Shown here: positions 26,538-35,934 of the stretch, piece after piece
Position numbering within the stretch: position 1 is the stretch's first letter
Layout of the letters: every line of letters starts with the position of its first letter
NCBI GenBank assembly: GCA_022736715.1
Contig: DZDJ01000003.1
Span: 44,494 to 99,608 of the forward strand
DNA length: 55,115 bases
Reading direction: 5' to 3'
From: Edaphobacter aggregans
GTDB taxonomy: Bacteria > Acidobacteriota > Terriglobia > Terriglobales > Acidobacteriaceae
The notes under the pieces: generated by a model
Database searches by the model: none
The model's input: only the letters and a program-made list of their open reading frames with translations
Told to the model about the DNA's origin: nothing
Made by a program: the position numbers and the translations under genes

Positions 26538-27512
26538 ATGGCGGCAGTTACCTATCTGGAAGCAATCCGGCAGGGACTTTGGGAAGAGATGGAGCGCGAC
26601 TCCAGCGTGTTTGTGCTGGGCGAAGATGTGGGCGTGTATGGCGGCGCGTTCAAGGTGACCGAGGGCTTTGTGCATCGCTTTGGCCCGGAGCGCGTGGTGG
26701 ACACGCCAATCGCGGAAATGGCGATTGCCAGCGCTGCGTATGGCGCATCGCTCACCGGGTTGCGGCCGGTGGCGGAGTTCCAGTTCATGGACTTCATCAC
26801 CTCGGCGCACTCGCAGATTGTGCAGATTCTGGCCAAGAGCAACTGGCGCTGGGGTGCGCCGGCGCCGCTGGTGCTGCGCGGACCGACCGGCGGCGGTGTG
26901 AGCGGCGGCCCGTATCACTCCGAGAACAACGAGATGTATTACGTACATACGCCGGGGCTCAAGGTGATCTGCCCGGCCACGGCGTATGACGCCAAGGGGC
27001 TCATCAAGGCGGCGGTGCGCGACAACAATCCGGTGCTGTTTTTTGAGCACAAATATCTGTACCGCCGGGTGAAGGAAGAACTGCCGGAAGAGGAATATGT
27101 GCTGCCGATTGGCAAGGCGCGGATGCACCGCGAAGGCCGGCATGTTTCTGTGATTACCTATGCGGCCATGGTGTATGTGGCGCAGGAGGCGGCGGAGATT
27201 CTGGCCAAAGAGGGCATCGAACTGGAGATTCTGGACCTGCGCACGCTGCTGCCGCTGGACAAGGACGCCATTCGCGCCACGGTGGAGAAGACCAACCGCG
27301 TCATTGTGTTGCATGAGGACACCAGAACCGGCGGCATTGCGGGCGAAATCGCGGCGATCATCAACGAAGAGGCCTTCGATTCCCTCGATGCACCGATCAC
27401 GCGCATCACCTCGCTGGATTCGCCGGTGCCGTTTTCACCCCCGCTGGAAAAGGCCTTTATGCCGCAGGTGGAAGACGTGGTGCGCGAGGCGCGGCGATTA
27501 GCGGCCTACTAG
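26538..27512 (+). CDS. 2-oxoacid dehydrogenase E1 component, beta subunit
   Basis: Partner of the preceding alpha subunit. The 324-residue protein (ATG 26538, with GAGAGA upstream; GTG 26526 is an alternative) has the transketolase-type pyrimidine-binding half, including FVLGEDVGVYGGAFKVTEGF, FGPERVVDTPIAEMAI, the GPTGGG loop and HSENNEMYYVHTPGLKVICPATAYDAKGL, and ends with the transketolase C-terminal domain (LEILDLRTLLPLDKDAI). It belongs to the heterotetrameric E1 type. Confidence 0.93.
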   Translation: MAAVTYLEAIRQGLWEEMERDSSVFVLGEDVGVYGGAFKVTEGFVHRFGPERVVDTPIAEMAIASAAYGASLTGLRPVAEFQFMDFITSAHSQIVQILAKSNWRWGAPAPLVLRGPTGGGVSGGPYHSENNEMYYVHTPGLKVICPATAYDAKGLIKAAVRDNNPVLFFEHKYLYRRVKEELPEEEYVLPIGKARMHREGRHVSVITYAAMVYVAQEAAEILAKEGIELEILDLRTLLPLDKDAIRATVEKTNRVIVLHEDTRTGGIAGEIAAIINEEAFDSLDAPITRITSLDSPVPFSPPLEKAFMPQVEDVVREARRLAAY

Positions 27513-27618
27513 GGCGGTTTCCGTTTACGACAGCGAGGGCCCTGCGGATTTATAATCACCCTTTGCTACAAGTGCGACACGCAACATGCAGCGAACGTTA
27601 TTTTTTGGAAGGAAGCCC

Positions 27619-29271
27619 ATGCCGACTGACGTAGTGATGCCCCAGATGGGGGAATCGATTTTTGAGGGAACCATTACGAAATGGCTGAAGAAGCCAGGCG
27701 ACACGGTGCAGCGGGATGAGCCGCTGTTTGAAATATCGACGGACAAGGTGGATGCGGAGATACCGTCGCCAGCGAGCGGCGTGCTGACGGAGATCAAGGT
27801 TGCGGAAGGCACCACGGTGCAGATCAACACGGTGGTCGCCGTGTTGGGAGAAGCTGGCAGTGCCGCTGCTCCTGCTGCTGCCTCGGCTCCCACGCCAGCG
27901 GCTGCTGCGGCCGCACCCAAAGCAGAAGCGCCTGCGGCAACTCCAGCCCCGGCAACTCCCGCGGCTTCGGCAGGTGGCGTGGACGTAGTGATGCCCCAGA
28001 TGGGGGAATCGATTTTTGAGGGAACCATTACGAAATGGCTGAAGAAGCCAGGCGACACGGTGCAGCGGGATGAGCCGCTGTTTGAAATATCGACGGACAA
28101 GGTGGATGCGGAGATACCGTCGCCAGCGAGCGGCGTGCTGACGGAGATCAAGGTTGCGGAAGGCACCACGGTGCAGATCAACACAGTGGTCGCCGTGATT
28201 GGCGGAGCTTCCGGCGCAGCAGCCCCTGTTACTTCTGTGACGGCCCCAGCGGCTCCTAGGGCAGAAGCGGCCGCACCCAAAGCAGAAGTGCCTGCGGCAA
28301 CGCCAGCCCCGGCTGTTTCGGCAGCGACTGCTTCGGCTTCGGTGGGAGAGCGGCTGCGCTCTTCGCCGCTGGTGCGGAAGATTGCGAAAGACAACAATCT
28401 GGATCTCACCAGGGTTCCCGGAACCGGCGCTGGTGGCCGCATTACCAAGGACGATGTGCTCAGCTACATGGCTCAGGGCAAGTCCACTGCGGCAGCCCCA
28501 GTAGCTGCACCGGTCTCTGCATCCGCAGCGGCAAAGGCCTCCGCAGCTCCGGCTGCCCCGGCAACTCCCGGCGAGCTGGTGCCCATGTCCAGGATGCGCG
28601 CCATCATTGCGCAGCGCATGGTGGAATCCAAGCAGACCAGCGCCCATGTGCATACGGTCTTCAAGGTAGACATGACGCGCATCGCCCGCCTGCGTGAGAA
28701 GGAAAAGAACAAGTACGAGCAGCGCAATGGCGTGAAGCTGACGTATATGCCGTTCATCGCGCGCGCTGCTGTGGCGGCACTCAAGAAGCACCCCATCGTC
28801 AATGCTTCGATTGAAGGCGATGCAATCCGTTACCACAAAAATATCAACGTGGGCATTGCCGTTGCGCTGGAGTGGGGACTGATTGTGCCGGTTGTGAAGC
28901 AGGCAGAGGAGCGCAGCTTCCTGGGGGTCGCGCGCGCCATCGTTGACCTCGCGGACCGCGCCCGATCGAAGAAGCTGCTGCCGGATGAAGTGGCCGGTGG
29001 AACCTTCACGCTCACCAACTCGGGCATCTTCGGCGAGCAGTTTGGCACGCCGATCATCAGCCAGCCGCAGGTGGCGATTCTGGGCATCGGTGGCCTCTCG
29101 AAGGAGCCAGCTGTTGTTACCAATGCGGACGGAACGGACTCCATTGCCATCCGTAGTGTTCAACATTTCACGCTCGGCTTCGACCACCGCATTGTCGATG
29201 GCGCAGATGCGGGCAAGTTCATGTCGGACTTCAAGGCGTATCTGGAGAACTGGTCAGAAGATCTCGGCTAA
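27619..29271 (+). CDS. 2-oxoacid dehydrogenase E2 (dihydrolipoamide acyltransferase) with two lipoyl domains
   Basis: Core subunit of the complex. From ATG 27619 (GGAAGGAAG upstream) it is 550 residues: lipoyl domain 1 (about 4-75), an Ala/Pro/Thr linker, lipoyl domain 2 (about 122-193), another linker, the E1/E3-binding domain (LRSSPLVRKIAKDNNLDLTRVPGTGAGGRITKDDVLSYM), a third linker, and the acyltransferase domain with the catalytic HRIVDGAD near the end. Each lipoyl domain carries the modified Lys in STDKVDAEI. The two domains are identical over 72 residues and nearly so in DNA. Substrate class is not resolved by sequence. Confidence 0.94.
   Translation: MPTDVVMPQMGESIFEGTITKWLKKPGDTVQRDEPLFEISTDKVDAEIPSPASGVLTEIKVAEGTTVQINTVVAVLGEAGSAAAPAAASAPTPAAAAAAPKAEAPAATPAPATPAASAGGVDVVMPQMGESIFEGTITKWLKKPGDTVQRDEPLFEISTDKVDAEIPSPASGVLTEIKVAEGTTVQINTVVAVIGGASGAAAPVTSVTAPAAPRAEAAAPKAEVPAATPAPAVSAATASASVGERLRSSPLVRKIAKDNNLDLTRVPGTGAGGRITKDDVLSYMAQGKSTAAAPVAAPVSASAAAKASAAPAAPATPGELVPMSRMRAIIAQRMVESKQTSAHVHTVFKVDMTRIARLREKEKNKYEQRNGVKLTYMPFIARAAVAALKKHPIVNASIEGDAIRYHKNINVGIAVALEWGLIVPVVKQAEERSFLGVARAIVDLADRARSKKLLPDEVAGGTFTLTNSGIFGEQFGTPIISQPQVAILGIGGLSKEPAVVTNADGTDSIAIRSVQHFTLGFDHRIVDGADAGKFMSDFKAYLENWSEDLG
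27628..28197 (+). repeat. Near-identical 216-bp direct repeat encoding the two lipoyl domains
   Basis: 27628-27843 and 27982-28197 differ at one base over 216 bp (AACACGGTG against AACACAGTG), and the change is silent. The linkers after each copy also share long matches (around GCGGCCGCACCCAAAGCAG, at 27907 and 28267), shifted by 6 bp. This points to a recent tandem duplication or ongoing gene conversion. Confidence 0.95.
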
Positions 29272-29296
29272 CGGTCGTGCTTTAAACAAAAAAAAC

Positions 29297-29319
29297 GGGC
29301 AGGCCTTCATGGCCTGCCC
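29297..29319. terminator. Bidirectional terminator between E2 and purK
   Basis: Perfect 9-bp stem GGGCAGGCC / GGCCTGCCC with a TTCAT loop, flanked by an A-run on the left and a T-rich stretch on the right. It can end both the rightward E2 transcript and the leftward purK transcript. Confidence 0.85.
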
Positions 29320-29339
29320 TTCACTTTTTATCGATTTTT

Positions 29340-30482
29340 CTACAGCCTGCTCTGTGCTTCCAGCACGCGCGCCACAGCCTCTTCCGGCGTCGCTCCCACA
29401 GCAGAAAGATGCCCCATCTTGCGCCCCTTGCGCGGCAGATGCTTTTCATACAAATGCACCCGCACGCCCGGAACTGCCAGCACAGCATCAAAACGCGGTT
29501 GTCCATCCAGCCAGATGTCGCCCAGCAGATTCACAATCGCCGCCGGCTGCACCACCGCTACGTCCCCCAGCGGCAGATCGCAAACCGCGCGTACCACCTG
29601 CTCAAACTGGCTGGTCACGCAGGCCCGCTCGCTCGCGTGGTAACTGTTGTGTGGCCGTGGCGCCAGCTCATTCACCAGCAACTGCCCATCTTTGGCCACA
29701 AACATCTCCACTGCCAGCAGCCCTTCCAGCGCAAACTTATCGGCAATTGCTTCGGCAATCCCGCGTGCTTTGCGGTCCAGTTCCGGAACAATCGGCGCAG
29801 GAATCACACTCCACACCAGAATCTGATTTTCATGGTGATTCAGAGCTGCCGGAAATGCTTTCACCTCTCCACTCGGAGTCCGCGCCACCATCACAGAAAT
29901 TTCTTTTTCCAAATCGACTGCCTGCTCCACAATGCACGGCTGCCCTCCCAGCGAATTCCATGCCTCGCGGACCGATGCTGCATCCGCCGCCGCGCCGAAC
30001 CCAACCTTCGCCTGGCTGCGTCCGTCGTATCCACCACGTGCACTCTTCAGGAAGCAACGTCCACCCAGCTCCGGTATAGCTTTCTGCAAATCCTCTTCAG
30101 CGTAAATCGCACGATACACTCCCACCGGAAAGCCATGCCCGGCCAGCCAGTTTTTCTGTGCAATCCTGTCCTGGATCACCGTCAGCATTGCCGCTCCCGG
30201 ACGCACCGGCGCAAACTTTGCCGCAGCCTCCAGACTGGCAATCGAAACCTGCTCAATCTCCAGCGTGACCACATCGCAGCCGCGCGCCAGATTTGCAGCC
30301 GCGCGCGCATCCTCCCACGTCGCTTCAAAGCAGGCGTCCACCACAAACCGGGCCGGGCACGATGGATCAGGATCCAGCACCTGCACGCGATACCCCAGCG
30401 AGCGCGCCGCCATCGCCACCATGCGCCCCAGCTGCCCGCCACCCAGAATTCCAATCGTTGCCCCCGGCAGAATCGCGCTCAC
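29340..30482 (-). CDS. purK: 5-(carboxyamino)imidazole ribonucleotide synthase
   Basis: ATP-grasp enzyme of purine synthesis that carboxylates AIR to N5-CAIR. The 380 residues start with [24 protein letters not shown], contain the ATP-grasp strand [15 protein letters not shown] and the metal-binding [24 protein letters not shown]. Length is normal. It overlaps purE by 4 bp (30479-30482), so the pair is coupled. Confidence 0.96.
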   Translation of the reverse strand: MSAILPGATIGILGGGQLGRMVAMAARSLGYRVQVLDPDPSCPARFVVDACFEATWEDARAAANLARGCDVVTLEIEQVSIASLEAAAKFAPVRPGAAMLTVIQDRIAQKNWLAGHGFPVGVYRAIYAEEDLQKAIPELGGRCFLKSARGGYDGRSQAKVGFGAAADAASVREAWNSLGGQPCIVEQAVDLEKEISVMVARTPSGEVKAFPAALNHHENQILVWSVIPAPIVPELDRKARGIAEAIADKFALEGLLAVEMFVAKDGQLLVNELAPRPHNSYHASERACVTSQFEQVVRAVCDLPLGDVAVVQPAAIVNLLGDIWLDGQPRFDAVLAVPGVRVHLYEKHLPRKGRKMGHLSAVGATPEEAVARVLEAQSRL

Positions 30483-30985
30483 TTGGCCTGCTCCATTGTT
30501 GGCAGCGTCTGCTGCAAAACTTCCTCTGTGCGAGAACTCCGCCAGGCTTTCAGCTTCTGGCGCAGCTCCGCATCCTGCCCTGCAAGAATCGAAATCGCCA
30601 GCAGTGCTGCGTTTGCAGCTCCCGGCTTGCCAATCGCCAGCGTCCCCACTGGCACGCCCCTGGGCATCTGCACAATCGACAGCAGCGAGTCCATGCCATT
30701 CAGCATCGTCGCCGGAATCGGCACTCCCAGCACCGGCACAACCGTCTTCGCCGCCAGCATTCCCGGCAAATGCGCCGCTCCGCCTGCTCCTGCCACAATC
30801 ACGCGCAGCCCACGCTCTTCCGCCGTCTCCGCATAACGAAAAAGCCAGTCCGGAGTGCGATGCGCCGACACAATTCGCACTTCATGCGGCACGCCAAACT
30901 CATTCAAAATCTCTGCAGCCGCTTTCATCACTTCCAGGTCGCTCTGGCTGCCCATCACAACCCCAACCAACGGTAAGGTGCTCAT
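30479..30985 (-). CDS. purE: 5-(carboxyamino)imidazole ribonucleotide mutase
   Basis: Converts N5-CAIR to CAIR. The 168-residue protein from ATG 30985 has the class I PurE signatures [32 protein letters not shown] with the active-site His, and [23 protein letters not shown]. The frame is open to 31075, but ATG 30985 matches the family start. It is first in the purEK pair. Confidence 0.96.
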   Translation of the reverse strand: MSTLPLVGVVMGSQSDLEVMKAAAEILNEFGVPHEVRIVSAHRTPDWLFRYAETAEERGLRVIVAGAGGAAHLPGMLAAKTVVPVLGVPIPATMLNGMDSLLSIVQMPRGVPVGTLAIGKPGAANAALLAISILAGQDAELRQKLKAWRSSRTEEVLQQTLPTMEQAK

Positions 30986-31093
30986 ATGGCTGATTATACG
31001 GATTCGCCATTGCAGAATGCCGAAAAGCCTCATCAACTCGAATCGCGGTGGGTGGGGCAGGTTCTCCCCACCCACCGCAATCTGCCAGCCTGT

Positions 31094-31357
31094 TTACGAG
31101 CTGCTCTTGGCCCAGGTACTGGCATTCAGGCAATCGACAACTCCATCAATCACTTTGCCCAAACCACCCTGAAACTGGTTCGTATCCACAATCTGCTTGT
31201 TGGCTACGGAATCTGCCACGTTAATCGCCGTCCCCACAATCGACAGCGCCGCGGCCTTCTTCTGTGCGCCCGTCTGCGCTCCAGAAATCTCTTCCACGCT
31301 CTGTACCACACCAGGTACCAGCGCAATTCCTTTCAACAACACACTCAAAAAGTTCAT
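31094..31357 (-). CDS. Small phage-cluster protein, 87 aa, unknown
   Basis: The last gene of the phage-like cluster. An 87-residue, mostly helical protein (VLLKGIALVPGVVQSVEEISG, then KKAAALSIVGTAINVADSVANKQIVD). AAGGAGAGAAGG precedes the ATG. Such proteins occur at the ends of phage tail modules, but I recognise no named family. It lies 58 bp after a small coiled-coil/TM protein, where lysis genes usually sit, but it has no lytic motif. Confidence 0.55.
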   Translation of the reverse strand: MNFLSVLLKGIALVPGVVQSVEEISGAQTGAQKKAAALSIVGTAINVADSVANKQIVDTNQFQGGLGKVIDGVVDCLNASTWAKSSS

Positions 31358-31414
31358 CCTTCTCTCCTTGTTCTACAAACTCCGTCTCGCAATCGCCCGC
31401 GCCCGCCCGCCGCG

Positions 31415-31630
31415 CTATCGATGCAAATAATCAATCGCAATATGCACCAGCGTCAGCAGCACACCAAACGCACCCGCCAGTCCCTTCACCCGCTGCATCG
31501 AACGTTCGTGTTGTGCCACACGGTCTTCCAGTAGATTCAGTCTCCCCGGCTGCCCAATGCCGAGCAGCGACCGCATCTGGCTTTTCATCACACTCAGGTC
31601 CGCCAGCACTTGCGCTTCAAAATCCGTCAT
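31415..31630 (-). CDS. Small coiled-coil plus transmembrane protein (XhlA/holin-like)
   Basis: A 71-residue protein from ATG 31630 behind GGGAGAAAG. An N-terminal amphipathic coiled coil (FEAQVLADLSVMKSQMRSLL, then LNLLEDRVAQHERSMQRV) is followed by one hydrophobic segment (LAGAFGVLLTLVHIAIDYL). This matches the layout of XhlA-type phage membrane proteins that help cell lysis. No endolysin is nearby, so the lysis role is an inference. Confidence 0.55.
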   Translation of the reverse strand: MTDFEAQVLADLSVMKSQMRSLLGIGQPGRLNLLEDRVAQHERSMQRVKGLAGAFGVLLTLVHIAIDYLHR

Positions 31631-31656
31631 ACTTTCTCCCGCCACTTCTCTGTTCC

Positions 31657-33981
31657 TCATTGCACCGGCACATTTGTAAACACCACGCCCGAAAAACGCG
31701 AGTAAACCGGAGGGTTCGATCCGTCATACATGCGAACAAAGTACTGCTCCTGCTGCTCCGTGCGCGGAATGGAAAAGCTCCGCACCGGGCTGCGCAACAC
31801 CAGGTCCTGGTCCACGCCCACCCCAAAGTCCCAGTCCCTGCGCCGCACTTCAAATCCCCCATTCGTCGGCGGATCCACTCCTGCGTCTACTTGCAGAGCG
31901 CTCGTCGTAATAGCGAGCACCTGCATCGACTGCAAATTCTCCAGCACATTCCCCACGGCACTTTCCGCCTGCTGCGGCAGAAACACATCCGTAGAGATCG
32001 CCGTCGACAACTTCATCGACAGTCCCTCCGCCCAATCATTGGCGAAGCCAATCTTGTACTGCAACGTCTCCGGCGAACCGCTACCCGCCTCAATCACCAC
32101 ACTTCGCACCACCACATCCAGCGCCTGCTGCTGCCCGGCCGAGGCAATCGCCAGCAGATCGCCCGGCCACACGTCCTGCGTCTTCTGCAGATTATTCGCC
32201 GCATAGCTTCCGTTCCATGCCGCCGTCGGATTAGCAGCAAAGCTCAGCACCGCCGCCGCCGCATTCTCGCAATCCGCCGAGCTGCGTGTAGTTGGCTGCT
32301 CCACTCTGCCCAGCCAGCGCGCCGTCCCCGGCAACCCACTTGCTGCCTCCTGCGCAATGCTGGCCGCATCCGCCAGCCGCGCTACTGCGCGGCTGGGAAT
32401 GCGATAGCGAACCGCGATCAGCTCATTCGCCACAGGAACGCGTCCTGCATAAAAGCTGATCTTCCCCGTCCGCTCCACTTTGCAGTCCGTGCCTTCGCCC
32501 GCCAGTCCAATCAACCGCGTATAGGTCGTCCCACTCGGCAGCGTGCTCACTACCCATGCCGAACCCGTCTGCGTCGCCCGTGTATATCCCATGCTGCCCA
32601 GCAGATTCGTGCTGTTCACTGGACAAAAACTGCACGTCGCCGGCGAACTGCTTACGTTCCCGTCATAAAGCACCGTCGCTGGTGTGCTTGAGGCCAACCC
32701 AAGATCCTGCAAATCAAACACAATCGACATCGGTGCCGAAACCAGATCGCCCCCAAACTGCTGAATCGCTCCATTCGACATCGCATAATACGTCTGCATC
32801 ACGCGCTGCATCTCCGTGCAATACACACGCACTCGCAGCGTATAACTATGCCCGGCCACAATCGTGAACTGTGTTCCCGCCTCCGCGCCATCCACCAGCG
32901 GAATCACAATCGTGTTTCCATTGCTTTGCCGCACGCGATACCCGGCAAAGCAGTTCTCAACGCTCACCGCACCTTCATATAGCCCGCACAACACCCCATC
33001 GCTGCCTGCGTTCAACTGCACATTGCCCGCTTCCAGCACCAGCGCACCACCCATCTCCATCAGGTCAATCGCCGTCAATGTCGTCTGCCCGTCATAACCA
33101 TTGCCACCATTCATCTGCAACCCGGCCGCGCTCAACCCCAGGTGCGAACCTGGATCGCTGATGCTCCACACTTGCGTATTGAAGCCACGCCCGGTAAAAC
33201 TTTCATTGATCAGCCTGCTTTTCGTTGCACTAATGCTGATCGGTTCCCGCGTCAGGTCAAACAGCGTCGTCGCGCCATCGCCCAGAAACAACTCCGCCGC
33301 ATATGCCGTCGGTTCCACTTCTCCCGTCAATGTCACATCATTGGCCAGCTCTTTCACTGAGCCGGTCTTCAACCCTGCAACATTCAGCGTTCCCTCTGTA
33401 TCGCTCAACGCATGCACCACGCTTCCCACCGGCTGCAGTGTCAGCTCCTCGCTCACCACTCGATACGCCGCATACGCCATGTCGGCCATCGCCCCCGCAT
33501 TGCGAGACCAGCTATACGCCGTCTCCGGAACAAAGAAGCCAATCGTCGCCGCATCTGCTACATTTCCGGTCGCCACCTGGTTCGCGCCCACGCGGTTCGT
33601 CAGTGTCTTCAGCAACTCTCCAGTGCTCTGCGAATATCCCGCACCGCTCATCGGCACCTGCTGGTTGTCCAGCAGCCATTCATCGCTCATCGCAGAAAGC
33701 GATGTCTGATACAGCGGCCCGGCCGTCCCCGCTCCCGCATACACCGGAGCAGGTTCCGTCGCCACGTATCCCGTAAACAGCACCGAGCCAGCGTCCGCCG
33801 TCAGCATAATACGTGCCTTTCTCGCCGGAACAGCCAGCGTCGTGCCGTTGCAATCCAGTTGCATCGTGCAAATAGTTGGCTCATTCAGCTTGCGTTCGAT
33901 GCGCAAAGGCTTGCTGGCGCACAGCGTCGCGCTGTAATCCAGAGCGCCTTTACCATCCAGACTGTCAATCGTTAGCTTCAT
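31657..33981 (-). CDS. Tail hub-like structural protein with lectin-like insertion
   Basis: A 774-residue protein from ATG 33981 (GGGAGAAAGC upstream). The N-terminal 130 residues resemble phage baseplate/tail hub domains: ARIMLTADAGSVLFTGYV followed by GPLYQTSLSAMSDEWLLD. A central stretch (about 240-400; INESFTGRGFNTQVWSISDPGSHL, GLSAAGLQMNGGNGYDG) looks like a LamG/concanavalin-type beta-sandwich that could bind surface sugars. The C-terminal part (VDPPTNGGFEVRRRDWDFG, SFSIPRTEQQEQYFVRMYDG) looks fibronectin III-like. It is beta-rich, not coiled, so it is not a tape measure. It immediately follows the tail-tube-like gene. Confidence 0.6.
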   Translation of the reverse strand: MKLTIDSLDGKGALDYSATLCASKPLRIERKLNEPTICTMQLDCNGTTLAVPARKARIMLTADAGSVLFTGYVATEPAPVYAGAGTAGPLYQTSLSAMSDEWLLDNQQVPMSGAGYSQSTGELLKTLTNRVGANQVATGNVADAATIGFFVPETAYSWSRNAGAMADMAYAAYRVVSEELTLQPVGSVVHALSDTEGTLNVAGLKTGSVKELANDVTLTGEVEPTAYAAELFLGDGATTLFDLTREPISISATKSRLINESFTGRGFNTQVWSISDPGSHLGLSAAGLQMNGGNGYDGQTTLTAIDLMEMGGALVLEAGNVQLNAGSDGVLCGLYEGAVSVENCFAGYRVRQSNGNTIVIPLVDGAEAGTQFTIVAGHSYTLRVRVYCTEMQRVMQTYYAMSNGAIQQFGGDLVSAPMSIVFDLQDLGLASSTPATVLYDGNVSSSPATCSFCPVNSTNLLGSMGYTRATQTGSAWVVSTLPSGTTYTRLIGLAGEGTDCKVERTGKISFYAGRVPVANELIAVRYRIPSRAVARLADAASIAQEAASGLPGTARWLGRVEQPTTRSSADCENAAAAVLSFAANPTAAWNGSYAANNLQKTQDVWPGDLLAIASAGQQQALDVVVRSVVIEAGSGSPETLQYKIGFANDWAEGLSMKLSTAISTDVFLPQQAESAVGNVLENLQSMQVLAITTSALQVDAGVDPPTNGGFEVRRRDWDFGVGVDQDLVLRSPVRSFSIPRTEQQEQYFVRMYDGSNPPVYSRFSGVVFTNVPVQ

Positions 33982-34001
33982 GCTTTCTCCCGGCGCTCTT
34001 G

Positions 34002-34985
34002 CTACCACAATTGTGTCGATGCCGCCGGCAGATAACTCCGGAAGCACAACACCAGCTCTCCATCTGTCGCATCCGTCACCGGCAACGCCCGAAACGTCCC
34101 GCTCAGCCCCAGCCGTTCCAGCGGAGCATGGAGCACCTCTGCCGTTTCCGCTGCGCCCGCCATCGCCTGCAATCGCGGATAATGCAGCAGCACGCGGTCA
34201 CCCTGCTCGCCCTCCATCACAAACAGCGCCGACCATTCCTGGAAGTAGCTTCCGCCCTCGCGGTCCACAAATCCCATAATCGGCTGCACCGCCATTCCAC
34301 TCGTTGGCGCTCCCGCCAGCAGCGGCCCGCTCAACTCCAGGCCGCTTGCATTCACGGCCACCACGCGCCCAACGTTGTACGTCACCCGCCGAATGTAGTT
34401 CACATCACTCTGCACCGCGGTAGCCGATTGCACATACGCAGCGCTCACGCCGCTGCCCACATAGCCCGTCTGTCCCGTGTAGTCCACATCCACCGCAACC
34501 ATCTGTCCCACGCCGAACCCCGCCATCTGCGCTACCGTCAGGTTCAGTTGTGTCGCGCTCGACCCGCCCTGTAACGCCGTCGCCGCGACACCAACCCCGC
34601 CAGAACCATTCGCCGCCGCACCTGCCTGTGCCTGCAACAGATTCATATGCTGCGAGCCAGCCGTCAGCGCCATCTGCAGCTTTCCCCAATTCAGAAACGT
34701 CAGCGAAACCGTTGCATCCAGCTCTTCCCTCATCTGGCTTCGCACCGTCGCCGGGCTCCCGCTCAGCATCACGCCCGTTTTGCTCGCAGACTTCCTCTCG
34801 AATCTCTCCACCCATCCCAGATCCATCCACGGCGCCGGTGGCGCATCCAGCGCAAAGCCTCCGTTCTGCGCCGGGTCAAACAACGTCGGTACACCCGCAC
34901 TCCGGTTTACCGGAGCAAAATACGCGCGCACCCGCCGCGTTACAGGTGCACCCGCTGGTAACAAACTCACCGTTGCTGTGCTCAT
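34002..34985 (-). CDS. Phage major tail tube-like protein
   Basis: A 327-residue protein behind GGGGGAG. The end (EWSALFVMEGEQGDRVLLHYPRLQAMAG and LSGTFRALPVTDATDGELVLCFRSYLP) has the alternating beta pattern and final charged-strand pattern of siphophage tail tube subunits. A central insertion (about 110-220) rich in Gly/Ala/Val and beta-prone may be an extra domain. The start overlaps the preceding gene by 4 bp. The function is inferred mainly from gene order. Confidence 0.55.
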   Translation of the reverse strand: MSTATVSLLPAGAPVTRRVRAYFAPVNRSAGVPTLFDPAQNGGFALDAPPAPWMDLGWVERFERKSASKTGVMLSGSPATVRSQMREELDATVSLTFLNWGKLQMALTAGSQHMNLLQAQAGAAANGSGGVGVAATALQGGSSATQLNLTVAQMAGFGVGQMVAVDVDYTGQTGYVGSGVSAAYVQSATAVQSDVNYIRRVTYNVGRVVAVNASGLELSGPLLAGAPTSGMAVQPIMGFVDREGGSYFQEWSALFVMEGEQGDRVLLHYPRLQAMAGAAETAEVLHAPLERLGLSGTFRALPVTDATDGELVLCFRSYLPAASTQLW

Positions 34986-35470
34986 AACTCCCCCGGCTCC
35001 TCATAGCTGTACACCTGCACCGTCGCACTCCGCTGCAACCGCTCATCCGCCACCTGCAACAGCGCAAACACCGGATCACCCCAAAACACCTGCGTCTGCA
35101 TTGACTGTGCAGGGCTCACCGCATAATTCATCTTCTGTGCAGCGAGCGGACGTATCATCGCCACTAACTCCGCATCCATCTCCGCCAGCAAACGTCCTCT
35201 GTCCATGCCAGCGTTGTCCGCATCGCCATCCGTCGCATACAAAAGCTCGCATTCCATCTGCACCAATGGCAGTGGCAGATTGTTGTCCACTTCCAGCTTG
35301 GTCCAGCGCAGTACAAAAACATCCGGTGGCTGCATCGTCGCCAGCAGTTCGTTCTCTTCCACCAGAATCCCCGGCCTCGTCAAACCACGCAGCACCATCG
35401 TTCGTTCCGGATTCACTGTCGCCAGCCGGTCCCGCAGCGTCACGTAAAACGTGTTCCTTGCATTCTCCAT
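34982..35470 (-). CDS. Tail terminator/completion-like protein
   Basis: A 162-residue protein between the head-closure-like and tube-like genes, the usual place of the tail terminator. It opens ENARNTFYVTLRDRLATVNPERTMVLRGLTRPGILVEENEL and has a beta-rich middle (FVLRWTKLEVDNNLPLPLVQMECELLYAT) consistent with the fold. GGGAGGAG lies upstream. No diagnostic motif is visible, so the role rests on position. Confidence 0.5.
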   Translation of the reverse strand: MENARNTFYVTLRDRLATVNPERTMVLRGLTRPGILVEENELLATMQPPDVFVLRWTKLEVDNNLPLPLVQMECELLYATDGDADNAGMDRGRLLAEMDAELVAMIRPLAAQKMNYAVSPAQSMQTQVFWGDPVFALLQVADERLQRSATVQVYSYEEPGEL

Positions 35471-35490
35471 ACGCTTCGCTACTCCTCCCG

Positions 35491-35931
35491 CTAAACTCTC
35501 TGCTGCAACGGTGCCCGCAGCTCCAGCCGATAAAGATAGGCCTGCCCAAATGCCTCCGTGGCCGTCGCCGACGTAATCTCCATCAGCATCTGGTCCACCA
35601 CCACGCCCACCGCCAACGCAAACAACGCACTCGCCGACGAATACCCCAGCGGGCCCACCAGCCCTGCAATCGCTGCCGCAGATACCAGCAACTCATATCG
35701 GGCGCTGGCCGTGTCCGAGACCGTTGCGCTTACTTTGCGATAGAGCACCGGCGCAATCTCCATGTCTTGAAACGTCGGCGTCGTCAGGCCAAGCTGCTCC
35801 TGGTCACTATCAGGAACCGCATTGCCCGGCAAGCGCAGCAGCACCGATCGCCCCCCCAGCGAGCGCAGCAACGAGTCTGCCGCGCGCATTGCTCCTGCAT
35901 TCGCAGGCATTACACTCAGATCGCTGCCCAT
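35491..35931 (-). CDS. Head-closure/joining-like phage protein
   Basis: A 146-residue protein placed right after the connector gene (3-bp gap) and before the terminator-like gene. It contains LLRSLGGRSVLLRLPGNAVPDSDQEQLGL and a beta-rich end (QMLMEITSATATEAFGQAYLYRLELRAP). Head-closure proteins are diverse and of this size; the assignment is positional. Confidence 0.5.
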   Translation of the reverse strand: MGSDLSVMPANAGAMRAADSLLRSLGGRSVLLRLPGNAVPDSDQEQLGLTTPTFQDMEIAPVLYRKVSATVSDTASARYELLVSAAAIAGLVGPLGYSSASALFALAVGVVVDQMLMEITSATATEAFGQAYLYRLELRAPLQQRV

Positions 35932-35934
35932 TCC

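Noticed and set aside
27628-28197. Direct repeats considered as a CRISPR-like or mobile repeat
   Set aside because: Only two long copies, in frame, encoding lipoyl domains; no spacer pattern. No CRISPR array was seen in the window.
27598-29187. 529-codon leftward frame opposite E2
   Set aside because: Shadow of the lipoyl repeats; its own repeats simply mirror the E2 duplication.
30986-31093. Possible attachment site where the phage-like cluster meets purE
   Set aside because: No tRNA gene and no direct repeat matching the other end (48.3-49.6 kb) could be found by eye.
31264-32691. 475-codon rightward frame inside the phage-like cluster
   Set aside because: Antisense of the hub-like and small genes; Arg/His/Gln/Pro-rich shadow composition.
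31657-33981. Hub-like gene considered as the missing tape measure
   Set aside because: Sequence is beta-rich with lectin-like and fibronectin-like parts and no long coiled coil or hydrophobic repeats.
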